A DNA stretch of 64,000 nucleotides from contig CAZHYV010000003.1 of assembly GCA_964537055.1 (NCBI GenBank), forward strand, positions 200,110-264,109, written 5' to 3'. This stretch comes from CAZHYV01 sp964537055 (GTDB lineage Bacteria; Myxococcota_A; Polyangia; Palsa-1104; JAEUJZ01). Shown here piece after piece: positions 1 to 9,163 of this stretch. The notes under the pieces were generated by a model. It did not search any database, was not told where the DNA came from, and saw nothing but the letters and a program-made list of their open reading frames with translations. Positions within the stretch are counted from its first letter, which is position 1. Each line of letters begins with the position of its first letter. The position numbers and the translations under genes were made by a program.

Positions 1-1212
1 TGGAAGTGGGCTGATGGTCAGCGTGTATTTTCCAGGCACCGGCGAATTGGGGATATAGCTGAGCGCTTGCGCTTCCAAAGGCAGAATCGATATAGGCGGA
101 ACAGCTACTTGCAAACGTGGGGCTTGGGAACTACGCCGAGTTTGGAAGGCATCGATGGCCTGCATCAGGGAAAGCGGTGGTTTTCCCGAACCGTTGTTGA
201 CCACAAACGTGGTGGCCGTGGCTGACTCTAGCACCTCAGCACTCCCTCCATCCTGCCAATCAAACCGATATTTAGGCAACGGTGTACAAGTCACCCAAAT
301 GCGCAATGCTTCTTTCGAAAGAATCGAGGGGACCAAGACGCGTGCAGTATCTGTCGCGACTCGTTTCGAATCGAGATACGCCTGGACCTGGGTTTGCTGC
401 GCTACCGTCGGAATCCGTCCCGCGCCCATGCCTCCCAAATCAATGACCACATCGTAAGAGCCCACGCCATTACGGTGAGGGTAGACATAAGCCCGTCGAA
501 TGCCAATCAGAGCCCCATTCGCATCCAAGGCCTCTTCTGCCCATCCTCGAATATCTGCAGCCGTACCTCCTTTGGGAGGGGACTGCATTCGTCGGATTAA
601 TCTGCCAAGGAGGGAGACATCCTCCTCTTGCTCGAGCCCTCCCTGGAGTGGAGAACTCAGTACGCAGGTGGGAGCCACCCCGGCAGGAGGCGCTTGCCAG
701 CGAACGACCGTTCCGGCGGGTAGATTTCCTGCAGTTCCAGGAGTCACGGCGGCTACGTTGCCCGAAACCGTTCCTCCAGGACCAATCGTCACATTGGCGA
801 CAAGCTTGAGCACGAGGAGACCGCTGGGGTCTGTCAGTTGGCTTCCCATCCCGACCGTTGTGCCTGGAGTTCCTCGGATAAGAATAACCCCTCCAAAAGC
901 AGCCTGAGGATCGTTTCTTCCATACTGGTTTAGGCCACGATTGCTTGGGAGTCCGTAGACAAAGGCCCAATTCTCGAGCGCTTGCGAGCAGCACCGGGAC
1001 CGAATCACACCGTCGATGGTGGAATAGGCAGGAACGCCATCGTTGTCTGCATCCTTGATGGCTTGCTGGATTGCTCCTACCAGCTGCGCAAGCGCCCGGG
1101 CTTGCTGCCCTAAAAATGATTTTGGTCCAAGCGCCCGGGTTGGAAATTGCTTTGACAGGTACGCAATGGCCAGCGCAAAAGTTTCTTCTTCGGAGTAGAC
1201 AGTAATGGCCAT
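1..1212 (-). CDS. Baseplate J-like protein (Mu gp47 family), partial
   Basis: The minus strand is open from ATG at 1212 through base 1, so the C-terminus lies outside the window. The N-terminus reads MAITVYSEEETFALAI. It is followed by an ADNDGVPAYSTIDG segment and Gly/Val-rich repeats (GGVILIRGTPGTTVGMGS, GTVSGNVAAVTPGTAGNLPAGT), which are typical of the baseplate J (wedge) family. It follows gp46 with the stop and start sharing one base (TAATG), implying translational coupling. In contractile-tail phages this protein is part of the wedge that triggers sheath contraction. The family call is secure; only about 404 residues can be read. Confidence 0.88.
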   Translation of the reverse strand, partial: MAITVYSEEETFALAIAYLSKQFPTRALGPKSFLGQQARALAQLVGAIQQAIKDADNDGVPAYSTIDGVIRSRCCSQALENWAFVYGLPSNRGLNQYGRNDPQAAFGGVILIRGTPGTTVGMGSQLTDPSGLLVLKLVANVTIGPGGTVSGNVAAVTPGTAGNLPAGTVVRWQAPPAGVAPTCVLSSPLQGGLEQEEDVSLLGRLIRRMQSPPKGGTAADIRGWAEEALDANGALIGIRRAYVYPHRNGVGSYDVVIDLGGMGAGRIPTVAQQTQVQAYLDSKRVATDTARVLVPSILSKEALRIWVTCTPLPKYRFDWQDGGSAEVLESATATTFVVNNGSGKPPLSLMQAIDAFQTRRSSQAPRLQVAVPPISILPLEAQALSYIPNSPVPGKYTLTISPLP

Positions 1213-1589
1213 TAGACCCTCACCCGTTCACCTACAGGCTGGGGTTGGCTTTTGACGTGCCAGGACACCTGGAGTTCCCAGGACCCAGGTCCAAGGCGAG
1301 TAGGCTGGGCATCAAATGCTGTGATGGACCCCTCGGCGATAACCTGGTTACCCCCATCTTGGGCATAACTGCGAAGCTGGGAGCCTGTCGTGAACTTGTC
1401 TTGTTTGACCGTATGAAGAAGGGTGCCCTGTGTGCCTTCGGAGTCCCAAGCATACTCGCCTTTGCGAGTGGCCAAGGTCGTGAGGACTGGGTAGACGGCT
1501 CGCTCATTGAACACAACATCGCTAAATTCATCCCAGGTAAAGGTGAATTTTCCACGATGTGTTTTCGTGAGCGCTACATCTTCGAGCAT
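1212..1589 (-). CDS. Baseplate protein, Mu gp46-like
   Basis: A 125-residue protein just before baseplate J, where Mu carries gp46. The central stretch YPVLTTLATRKGEYAWDSEG and the following TGSQLRSYAQDGGNQVI resemble the gp46 family. It lacks any signal or membrane segment. The ATG at 1589 is chosen because the TAGCTACTCT motif ends 6 nt upstream, exactly as in seven other late genes, and there is no Shine-Dalgarno. It should follow gp45 directly in Mu order but is separated from it by the 4.6-kb cargo interval (1590-6175). Confidence 0.75.
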   Translation of the reverse strand: MLEDVALTKTHRGKFTFTWDEFSDVVFNERAVYPVLTTLATRKGEYAWDSEGTQGTLLHTVKQDKFTTGSQLRSYAQDGGNQVIAEGSITAFDAQPTRLGPGSWELQVSWHVKSQPQPVGERVRV

Positions 1590-1595
1590 ATGCGA

Positions 1596-1605
1596 AGAGT
1601 AGCTA
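1596..1605 (-). promoter_or_regulatory. Leaderless late-promoter motif before gp46
   Basis: Minus strand TAGCTACTCT, then 6 nt, then the gp46 ATG. Read as a -10 element (TACTCT), it would place the transcription start at the ATG. One of eight copies. Confidence 0.65.
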
Positions 1606-1924
1606 ATGGATACTTTATTCTAACTTTCATTAGAGAGTTATTATCGGTCAGTTTTAATCAGAATCGACCTTATCAGAGGAATCAAGAGATTGCTGGCTTT
1701 TTGCTTATCGATTATTATACTCAAAAGTTTTTTTGGAGGGAAATGAAAAGGCAAGGATGTTATTTGTAACTTCAATTTCAAAAGTGCTACATATCGAAAG
1801 ATGCATAAACACCCCCTTATGAGTGGCCATTTTTGAGATGGTAAACGATAACAAGCAGAATATGAGAATTTTCGGTTTGTTTTTAACAGGTTAATATTGA
1901 TTTCTATTTTGCGGCCATACTAGA
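1606..1924. other. AT-rich intergenic region between gp46 and cargo block
   Basis: About 320 bp with no supportable gene. It separates the divergent gp46 and methyltransferase genes and is clearly AT-richer than the phage genes. Forward promoter elements for the cargo probably lie here, but no convincing -35/-10 pair or terminator stands out. Confidence 0.5.
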
Positions 1925-3130
1925 TTGCTCCGCATGTTGAGGGAAGACCAGACAATACAAGAAGCTACGGAATATGTATTAAAGAATGCTTGGAATCCCC
2001 ATTCTTCGCAGGCAGGTACTTTAAAAAAAATAGGAGAAGAGATTGTGAATTTCGAGGATGAGGAAAAAAACGGCGAGCCAGATCCTTGGACGAAACTAGG
2101 ATCTGGACAAATTCCTGTGAAGGGACTTTGGGTCGTTCAAGGTTTTAATCCTGTCAAAATGACGCTTGATATGGAATCACAGATTGGAGGTGCCGGTGGG
2201 CCTATTGAGCAATCTTATATGTATTGGGAGCCACAAAGTGCGAAGGACTGGTATGGAATTGCAAGCCAACGCGAATACCAAATGGCCCAACAAGGACTGC
2301 CTTTCGATAGGATTGCAAAGGAAATTGGCTGGATTCTTCGTGATACCGTCGGCCCCGATAAAAAGTTTTTAGAAATTTTGGCGCTTGGTCCCGGCCACGC
2401 AGACAAAGAGATCCGATTGGTTCAAGAATTGGCTGAAAGTGTTCCTTTGTTTCAGCATATCCGCCTGAGCATGCTAGATATCAGCCCTCCGCTCATCATC
2501 CTTGCTTGTTATTACGCAGATGAAGCCCTTAGAGATGATCCTAGAACTTCCTATGGAGGAATTTTAGGGGATATGTTTAATTTAGGTCAATATGACCAAA
2601 TTTTTCATCAGTCTGCGCGTCGTCCAGTTCTTGCAACGATGTTTGGGGGAACTTTACAAACCTTACAAAATGAGACTCGGTTTATCCAGGGGAGTTTAGG
2701 AGCACTTAAGTCTGGGGATTTGTTACTGATTCATGTAAGCAATCGATACACACCTTCGGACGATCCGGAAGAGATCAAGCGGAAGGACCCCCGTTTATCT
2801 GGGAAGCTTCCAGCAGGATGGGATCGAGCCTATAGAAAATTTCTAGAAGGCCCCTTTCGTCGTCAATATCAAAAACAATTAGAAGATGTTGAGTTGAAAC
2901 CGGTTCTTGATCGAGAAAGCGTGGTCATTCCTAAAAGCTATGCGGTTGATATGCAAGCAATCGTTAAATTGACAGATGGCCAAAAGAAAATATTTAGTGT
3001 CATGCGCTTTGTTCGGTATGATAAAAATGCTCTTATGCGAACTTTTGCAACGCGCGGATGGACACCCATTTGTAGTTGGGATTTTGGAATGAGCAACGAA
3101 CAATGTATTTATTTATTCCAAAAACAATAA
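1925..3130 (+). CDS. EgtD-like SAM-dependent methyltransferase (cargo copy)
   Basis: A 401-residue protein resembling the histidine-specific methyltransferase (Methyltransf_33/EgtD) fold. It has a SAM-binding glycine motif (LEILALGPGHADKEI), an acidic loop (LSMLDISPP), and a TMFGGTLQTLQN segment matching the family's FG-x-T-x-GN motif. The C-terminal half carries DPRLSGK, EGPFRR and SYAVDMQA. All three recur in the gene at 39926-41041, so the two are paralogs. Substrate is unknown; ergothioneine-type histidine methylation is only a family inference. TTG at 1925 and ATG at 1934 are both possible starts. It faces opposite to the phage genes and is followed 38 bp later by the FHA-GGDEF gene. Confidence 0.7.
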   Translation: MLRMLREDQTIQEATEYVLKNAWNPHSSQAGTLKKIGEEIVNFEDEEKNGEPDPWTKLGSGQIPVKGLWVVQGFNPVKMTLDMESQIGGAGGPIEQSYMYWEPQSAKDWYGIASQREYQMAQQGLPFDRIAKEIGWILRDTVGPDKKFLEILALGPGHADKEIRLVQELAESVPLFQHIRLSMLDISPPLIILACYYADEALRDDPRTSYGGILGDMFNLGQYDQIFHQSARRPVLATMFGGTLQTLQNETRFIQGSLGALKSGDLLLIHVSNRYTPSDDPEEIKRKDPRLSGKLPAGWDRAYRKFLEGPFRRQYQKQLEDVELKPVLDRESVVIPKSYAVDMQAIVKLTDGQKKIFSVMRFVRYDKNALMRTFATRGWTPICSWDFGMSNEQCIYLFQKQ

Positions 3131-3168
3131 AGTCTAGATAAACCTTAGGATAAAAGGACTGTCAACCC

Positions 3169-4014
3169 ATGAGTGGAGTGGAGCATTCAGCATATTTATT
3201 GATCTTAAACGATGGTGATTCGAAAGAAGGATATATAGAAAAACGAATCCCTATGACAGGAGAAGATTTTTCTATTGGGAGTAGCGAAGATTCTTCCATC
3301 TGTTTACCAAAAGCTGGGATCGAAGCGAAACATCTTCAGATTTTCTTTGATCAGGGTGAATGGCATCTGCGTGATTTGACCAATACTTTGGAAGTCTATG
3401 TAAACGATGGTTTGGTCACCCACTGGGTATTTCAAGATGGAGACAATATCCAAGTAGGAAACGCACGACTTCGTTTTTTCTTAGGGACTTCCATCGATTC
3501 AACCTATGCACAGACTCTCTATGAACGCTCTATCCGCGACGGACTCACCAATGTTTATAATCGTCGCTATTTTGACCAAAAATTAGCTGAAGAGTTAGAG
3601 CGCTGCTCTCATCAAAATCATCCTTTGTCCTTGGTATTAATTGATTTAGATAAATTTCATGAATTAAATGAGCGCTATGGCCATCCAGGTGGTGATGCTG
3701 TCCTCAAAGAGGTTGTGTCACGCATCAGCTCTCAGTTGAGAAAAGAAAGAGATACACTTGCTCGGTATGGAGGGGAAGAATTCTCGGTGATTTTGCCTGG
3801 TGCCAATGCCGAGCAGGCCTTCGAAGTAGCAGAGCGCATTCGCTCCGTGGTAGAGAAAAAGTCGATTGCTTTTGAGGGACAAGAAATTTTTGTTACAATT
3901 TCAGCTGGAATTTCGACCACATACCACTCCATTCCCGTGGTTCGCTTTATTCAAATTGCTGATGAAAAACTGATGATGGCAAAAAGTTTGGGAAGAAACC
4001 AAGTGATCCGGTAG
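3169..4014 (+). CDS. FHA-GGDEF diguanylate cyclase (cargo copy)
   Basis: A 281-residue cytoplasmic protein. Residues about 20-105 form an FHA-like phosphothreonine-binding domain (FSIGSSEDSSICLP, AKHLQIFF, VNDGLV, GDNIQVGNARLRFF). Residues about 120-281 form a GGDEF domain with NVYNRRYF, LIDLDKFHELNERYGH and an intact RYGGEEF signature, so cyclic di-GMP synthesis is expected. At the usual inhibitory-site position (RxxD) the arginine is replaced by lysine (KERD), so product inhibition may be weak. It is paralogous to the protein at 38855-39727, sharing domain order and length. It probably forms an operon with the upstream methyltransferase. Confidence 0.85.
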   Translation: MSGVEHSAYLLILNDGDSKEGYIEKRIPMTGEDFSIGSSEDSSICLPKAGIEAKHLQIFFDQGEWHLRDLTNTLEVYVNDGLVTHWVFQDGDNIQVGNARLRFFLGTSIDSTYAQTLYERSIRDGLTNVYNRRYFDQKLAEELERCSHQNHPLSLVLIDLDKFHELNERYGHPGGDAVLKEVVSRISSQLRKERDTLARYGGEEFSVILPGANAEQAFEVAERIRSVVEKKSIAFEGQEIFVTISAGISTTYHSIPVVRFIQIADEKLMMAKSLGRNQVIR

Positions 4015-4085
4015 CAAGCTTGGCATATGGGAACAAAATTTTTTCTTGCTATTCTAAGCTCTTTTCTGATTCTTTGTCCTAAATA

Positions 4086-6143
4086 ATGATGTCACCATCT
4101 TCATCTACTGAGCCAGCGGAAGAATTATTTCGACCTTTCATCTCATCTCAAGACCGAATTCCGGAATTTACGCTCAAAGCAGTTCTAGTAGGGATTCTGT
4201 TTGCTGTTTTCTTTGGGGTGTCTTCGGTCTATCTAGCATTGTGTGCAGGATTTCCAATTACTGGTTCAATTCCTATTTCAGTCATGGCCATTGGAGTTCT
4301 TAAGCGCCTAGGAAAAAGCACCGTTCTTGAGAATAATTTAATCCAAACCATTGGATCTTCCGGAGAATCTATTGCTTCGGGAGTAGTTTTTACTACCATT
4401 GCTTTTCTCTTCTTACCTGAAGGAGTACGATATTTTCATTATTTTCAAATTGTAACGATTGCTCTTATCGGAGGACTCTTTGGGATGCTCTTTATGCTCC
4501 CTTTGCGACAGACTCTCATCGTTAAAGAACATAATACCTTGAAGTACCCAGAAGGAACCGCCTGCGCAGAGGTGTTAATGGCAGGTGAAAAAGAGAGGCA
4601 TCTAGCTCGGCCTGTATTTATAGGCTCTTTGATTGCCGCTGTTTACTGGGGTTTCATGAGACTATTAGGATTATGGAAAGAAGTTCCCTATCTTCTTCAC
4701 CGAGCAGCCCAAAGTTTTTATCCTAATGCGACCTTCGCTGTGAATGTGACCCCAGAATACTTAGGCCTAGGCTACATTATCGGCCCTAGGGTTACTTTCC
4801 AAATCCTAGCAGGAAGTGCATTTGCTTGGCTAGTTTTGGTCCCGTTGCTATCCTCATTCCCACAAATCGCCCAATGGTTACAAGCGCAAGATGTATATAC
4901 AACCTTAGGGAACCTCGGCATAACGATTGATAACCCAAACGGATTTCCTACCGCTTCACAAATTCATGCAGCTCATGTGAAATACATCGGAGTCGGAGCT
5001 GTAGTGGGAGCGGGGTTTATGACCTTATTAAAAACCCTTCCGATTATCATAGGCAGTATCCGAAGTGTGTTTGATGCAGTAAAGAGCCGTGCCAACAAAA
5101 GAGAAGGACGGACAGAAAAAGAACTTCCTTTGCGTCTAGTTTTGTTAGGAATAGGAATCCTATTCTTATTGCTTGTCTTTTTGCCTCATCTCCCAGGAAC
5201 TTTTCCTGGCTCACTCTTAACTGCTTTTCTCATTGTACTTTTTGGCTTTTTCTTTGTTACAGTGGCTAGCCGCTTTGTCGGTGCAGCCGGATACTCGATT
5301 GAGCCTACGTCCTCAATGATGTTCACAACGGTGATGGCAACCTGTTTGGTCTTTATTCTGCTACGCTGGACAATTCCTTCTTATCAAGTTGTCGTCGTTT
5401 TCGTAGGCGCTATAGTTTGTGTAGCTGCTAACAACGCAGGTGCAACGTCTCAGGATCTAAAGACGGGTTTTCTCCTAGGAGCAACGCCTTATAAGCAGCA
5501 GTTGGGGCTACTTTTGGGCATTGTCATTTCTTCCTTCGTGGTGGGTACGGCAATTTTTGTGATTGATCATTCGATTCCTCAAGTTCCTCATGCTATCGGC
5601 TATGTCATGCCTGGTCAGGAAGGACCCAAATATGGAGCGCCTCAGGCAACATTATTGGCCATGCTAATCAAAGCAGTACTAGGAGGCAAAATGCCTTGGG
5701 GACTAGTACTCTTAGGGGCTGGGCTTGCAATCGTACTTGAGCTAAGTGGAGCACTCGCTATCTCGATTGCAGCCGGGATTTATCTACCAATTTCTGTATC
5801 TACGGCATTGGCTATTGGCTCTCTGGTTAGATGGCTTGCCACAGGAGCCCAGATGCCCTTCTTTTCTAAGGCGAAAAAGCATACGCCTTCTTCTACATCG
5901 GAACTGAGCAAGGGGATGTTATATGCAACTGGACTCGTAGCTGGAGGTGCCTTCTCGGGGCTGTTACTAGGATTTCTCAACGGATTTTTCCCAAAAGTAA
6001 CAGGGCACTTCGATTTGGGACATGAATATTGGAAATCGATTGAGCCATGGGGAGATTACTTAGCAGTCGTTATTTTCTGCCTGCTCGGTGTAACGATCTA
6101 TCGATATGCTCAAAAAGACAAATTACTTGGTTCTAGAGGTTAA
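4086..6143 (+). CDS. OPT-family oligopeptide/metal-chelate transporter
   Basis: A 685-residue inner-membrane protein with about 14-16 hydrophobic segments and the OPT hallmarks: SVYLALCAGFPITGSIPISV near the N-terminus, NNLIQTIGSSGESIASG, and KYPEGTACAEVL. The family imports peptides, or metal-siderophore complexes in the YSL branch, with protons. Length is normal and no frame disruption is seen. It starts 71 bp after the FHA-GGDEF stop, most likely in the same transcription unit. It ends 32 bp from the convergent gp45 stop. A host-type transporter inside a prophage baseplate operon is unusual. Confidence 0.88.
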   Translation: MMSPSSSTEPAEELFRPFISSQDRIPEFTLKAVLVGILFAVFFGVSSVYLALCAGFPITGSIPISVMAIGVLKRLGKSTVLENNLIQTIGSSGESIASGVVFTTIAFLFLPEGVRYFHYFQIVTIALIGGLFGMLFMLPLRQTLIVKEHNTLKYPEGTACAEVLMAGEKERHLARPVFIGSLIAAVYWGFMRLLGLWKEVPYLLHRAAQSFYPNATFAVNVTPEYLGLGYIIGPRVTFQILAGSAFAWLVLVPLLSSFPQIAQWLQAQDVYTTLGNLGITIDNPNGFPTASQIHAAHVKYIGVGAVVGAGFMTLLKTLPIIIGSIRSVFDAVKSRANKREGRTEKELPLRLVLLGIGILFLLLVFLPHLPGTFPGSLLTAFLIVLFGFFFVTVASRFVGAAGYSIEPTSSMMFTTVMATCLVFILLRWTIPSYQVVVVFVGAIVCVAANNAGATSQDLKTGFLLGATPYKQQLGLLLGIVISSFVVGTAIFVIDHSIPQVPHAIGYVMPGQEGPKYGAPQATLLAMLIKAVLGGKMPWGLVLLGAGLAIVLELSGALAISIAAGIYLPISVSTALAIGSLVRWLATGAQMPFFSKAKKHTPSSTSELSKGMLYATGLVAGGAFSGLLLGFLNGFFPKVTGHFDLGHEYWKSIEPWGDYLAVVIFCLLGVTIYRYAQKDKLLGSRG

Positions 6144-6175
6144 ACCACCTAGATAGTATGCTCAAGCTGAGGGAA

Positions 6176-6985
6176 CTATCCCATGATGATGAGACTTAAA
6201 TTATAAAGACCAGGAAGTAAGCCATCTGCAAATATTTGGAGTGAACGATGAGAGGGAATGACGTAAAAAGGAGTCGCTTTCATAGCAGTGGCTGTGGGCG
6301 AGTCTATAGCACATACTCCAATATGAGGTGGTGACGAATAAGCTTTTGAAAATAGGACCGTTGCTAAAGGTCCTGGTTTTGACATAAAAACAGTAAAACT
6401 AAGATGAAATCCTGCATCGCTCCCTAAAGCAGAAGCAATGCCTCCTCCTAATCCTGGTCCAGGGACTGCAATGGGTGCTGCCCCCTTTCCTTGGAAATGT
6501 TGGCTCTCAACTGTTTGGTCCACGCTAAAAACTGTGTTTGCAAAGTTAATCTCCCCACCAAACGAATCTTTTATTCCCAATGAGCCATCTTCCCGAAGCT
6601 CGATCTGGTTGCCAGCTTTTGTCAGAATTATAAGCCTTCCCGCATTCGAAAGTCGTATACGCTGCCCAAACTCGCTATAAAGCTCTACCTCTCCTTCGTC
6701 TTGGTCACTCGGCCCCTGTCCAGGCACTTCGCTGGCAATACTCACCCGATTGGAGGTACCACCCCGAGGAGCTACACAAATGAGTTCTGCCCCCACTCTC
6801 GGTCGCGAACGAAACCCATAGTGCTGAAATCTCCGGATGGGATGCTGAAACGAAGGTTCTCCAGGCTCCCCGAGGGTTCCCTCCAGCTGATCAAATCCAC
6901 TGGAATCCGTTTGGGCCAGGATGCCATAACGAACCAGACGTGCAGCCCATTGCTTGACCCAGTCTCGTAGCGTTGCCCAGTTCAT
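6176..6985 (-). CDS. Baseplate assembly/spike protein, Mu gp45 (P2 gpV) family
   Basis: A 269-residue protein. The N-terminus (LRDWVKQWAARLV, then QHYGFRSRPRVGAELICV) matches the gp45/gpV assembly domain, and a central beta-rich segment (GEVELYSEFGQRIRLSNAG, IELREDGSLGIKD) matches the spike OB/helix region. Its ATG overlaps the gp44 stop (ATGA), which indicates coupled translation. In contractile tails this protein forms the membrane-piercing spike. The C-terminal 100 residues are not recognised. The next gene in Mu order, gp46, is displaced by the cargo block. Confidence 0.82.
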   Translation of the reverse strand: MNWATLRDWVKQWAARLVRYGILAQTDSSGFDQLEGTLGEPGEPSFQHPIRRFQHYGFRSRPRVGAELICVAPRGGTSNRVSIASEVPGQGPSDQDEGEVELYSEFGQRIRLSNAGRLIILTKAGNQIELREDGSLGIKDSFGGEINFANTVFSVDQTVESQHFQGKGAAPIAVPGPGLGGGIASALGSDAGFHLSFTVFMSKPGPLATVLFSKAYSSPPHIGVCAIDSPTATAMKATPFYVIPSHRSLQIFADGLLPGLYNLSLIIMG

Positions 6986-8247
6986 GCTTTCACCGTAGTA
7001 CTTGTATCCGTCGTTTGCACCGGAGCTGGGCCTCGGCTGGCAGGAGAGCTGCGAATCATGGGGGGATTGGGGATTTCCCCAAACGCAGCAGAAAGAAGCC
7101 CTGGCTTCCTTATAATGATATCCGTCGTATCCCCAACACTCCGGTTGCTCGAATAAAGCACACTGGCTCCATAGAGAACACCATCGACTCCTAGCTCTTC
7201 GTCTTTCACATCATACATAAGATCTGACTCCCACCAGAGATTTCTATCGCTACTGGTATGATAATGACCTGCGACGGTATAACGGACGTACCAGCTATCA
7301 AAGATTCCGCGTTTGTATTTCCATTCCGCTTGTTTCCTAGCGTACTTACGCTCATACATCTCTCCATCCCCAAAGGTCAGACGATGGACAAAGGGTAACG
7401 CTTTGGGATTGTGAAAACCGCCTCGTTTTTTTTCTGCATTCGCATTGTTCGGGTCCTTGGGGCCTTCATACCCAATTTGTTCACCCACACATTCTACATC
7501 CGTCCAAATAGTGCGTGCAGATTCATACAGGCTGCTCCGCACAATATTGTTTTGATTCGCGCGCGACCCCATAAGACACCGAAGATGATACTTCGGGGCA
7601 CGATGATAGTTCGGGTTAAAGCATTGCAAGTAGCCATCACAGCTAACATTCACGAGGAGATTCAGCCGGCGTGAATACTCGGCGATTTTATCATAGATGG
7701 TATCTCCTGGTTCTACCTGAATGGCAAAGACCGGATCAAGCACGCGTTGGGAGGCAGCACGAACTGCAGCAACCCCCAACTTGAGTTTGCGGTTCATGTT
7801 ATTATCAAACCGGATCCCCTCAATTCCAAAGCTCTTATCCAGAATCGTATGCTTTGCCGTGGGATTCACTAAATCTGCGTAGGTCGCTTTTCGCAGGTTG
7901 TACCAAAGGGGAGCGCAGCAATTGACCAGATGCCATCCTAGATCCGCGGTGGTGAGTCGTAAGAGACTTCCTTGCGTACCGTATTCTGCATTGCGTTCTA
8001 CAAGGATGCCAAGATGTTTGAGCGTTTTTGCTCCACCGTTAACCATGGGGTTAGAGAGATAGAGCCTTACTTTCGCTCCAATCTGGAGGGATCCTGTATA
8101 CTTCTGGTGAGGATTTGAGACCGTAAAATGGCACTCATCTCCTACGGCTAAGACATCGGAGGAATAATCAAATTCAATCACTTCGTCGATGAGTTGGCCA
8201 TCGACTTCAAGCGTTGCACGGGTCTTTTGTTTTTGCTCAGCGGGCAT
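6982..8247 (-). CDS. Baseplate hub protein, Mu gp44 (P2 gpD/P) family
   Basis: A 421-residue protein. A hub-type beta domain at the N-terminus (TLEVDGQLIDEVIEFDYSS, VGDECHFTVSNP, GAKVRLYLSN) is followed by the phage tail hub core (PGDTIYDKIAEYSRRLNLLV). It lies between the gp43-like and gp45-like genes, overlapping both, as in Mu. The hub links the tube to the spike. No signal peptide or enzyme motif is apparent. Confidence 0.82.
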   Translation of the reverse strand: MPAEQKQKTRATLEVDGQLIDEVIEFDYSSDVLAVGDECHFTVSNPHQKYTGSLQIGAKVRLYLSNPMVNGGAKTLKHLGILVERNAEYGTQGSLLRLTTADLGWHLVNCCAPLWYNLRKATYADLVNPTAKHTILDKSFGIEGIRFDNNMNRKLKLGVAAVRAASQRVLDPVFAIQVEPGDTIYDKIAEYSRRLNLLVNVSCDGYLQCFNPNYHRAPKYHLRCLMGSRANQNNIVRSSLYESARTIWTDVECVGEQIGYEGPKDPNNANAEKKRGGFHNPKALPFVHRLTFGDGEMYERKYARKQAEWKYKRGIFDSWYVRYTVAGHYHTSSDRNLWWESDLMYDVKDEELGVDGVLYGASVLYSSNRSVGDTTDIIIRKPGLLSAAFGEIPNPPMIRSSPASRGPAPVQTTDTSTTVKA

Positions 8248-9163
8248 AGGTTTTTACCGTAGTGGGGTCTGACAGGAGCAATCTCGTTCCTGCCGGAATG
8301 TGATAGGGGTTGGGAATACGGTTTAAACTCATCACTTCTTGCACCATGGCACGGGCATGCTTTCCGCCATACAGTGAAGCGCACAGCCGTTGAATGGACA
8401 TATTGCCAGGAACGGAAAAGAAAATGGCTGGTGGACGACTTGACTGGGACGCATTGTAGGAAGACAGAATGTTAGAAAAGACCAAAGCTGCCTGCGCCTT
8501 GATACGATACTCCAATGCAGGAATCGCACGAAGAGCATCCACACGAGCGCTAACGGCCCCCAAGACCTGACTAAGTTCCGGGAGCGTAGCTTGCCCCTGA
8601 GCAAATTGGTTTGCCTTTTGCTGATACGCGAGCGCTGAGGATTGAAGCTGCGCTAATCTTCCAGGGAGCAAGGTCTGAAACCTCGACATTTGGGAATCGG
8701 TCGAGAGTACGGTCAGCACCTCCATGGCCGCTGCTGCAAAGGTTTCAGGGCTCTGCTGCTCCACAGAACGCAACCCTGTGCGAGCAAATTCTAAGGTAAA
8801 TCGAATCGTATTGAGTGCTTCTGCAGGCCGTTCTTCTGCCGAAATCGCTTGAAATACGGCAGAAAGGCTCCCAAAGCGGGGATGTGTCAGTGTTCCCATC
8901 GGGTCTTGCTCGAGGGTATCCGTCAGGGTTTGATATCGCTTAGTCAGATCTTTGCCAAGAAGCACGCACGTAAACGAAAAGATTCTGGGTTTGGCGCCGA
9001 GCGTTTGATGAATCGCCCCATCTCGTTTTAAGATTTGGTGTTCAGCTAAGCCGATGGATAATTTATCGCTCCAAGAAATCAGTGCCCCGTGAAGGTCCAG
9101 TCGCTTTCCCAGCGAGGTCACAAACTCAAAGGCTTTGGCATCAGGTAAGATCGGCTTGGGCAT
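8237..9163 (-). CDS. DNA circularisation/tail protein N (Mu gp43 family)
   Basis: A 308-residue protein whose first 120 residues (DLHGALISWSDKLSIGLAEH, KRDGAIHQTLG, LGKDLTKRYQTL, GTLTHPRFGSL) match the Mu N/gp43 N-terminal domain. The C-terminal 50 residues (MSIQRLCASLYGG to IPAGTRLLL) look like a LysM/gpX-type module. Fusion of gp43 with a gpX-like end is plausible. Its ATG shares one base with the tape measure stop (TAATG). It acts in tail assembly between tape measure and hub. Confidence 0.8.
   Translation of the reverse strand: MPKPILPDAKAFEFVTSLGKRLDLHGALISWSDKLSIGLAEHQILKRDGAIHQTLGAKPRIFSFTCVLLGKDLTKRYQTLTDTLEQDPMGTLTHPRFGSLSAVFQAISAEERPAEALNTIRFTLEFARTGLRSVEQQSPETFAAAAMEVLTVLSTDSQMSRFQTLLPGRLAQLQSSALAYQQKANQFAQGQATLPELSQVLGAVSARVDALRAIPALEYRIKAQAALVFSNILSSYNASQSSRPPAIFFSVPGNMSIQRLCASLYGGKHARAMVQEVMSLNRIPNPYHIPAGTRLLLSDPTTVKTYAR

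Noticed and set aside
470..994. 174-codon minus frame inside the baseplate J region
   Set aside because: Frame-shadow; the baseplate J frame covers the same DNA and reads beyond the window edge.
1245..1769. 174-codon forward frame over gp46
   Set aside because: Shadow of gp46 plus the AT-rich gap; no start signal or family.
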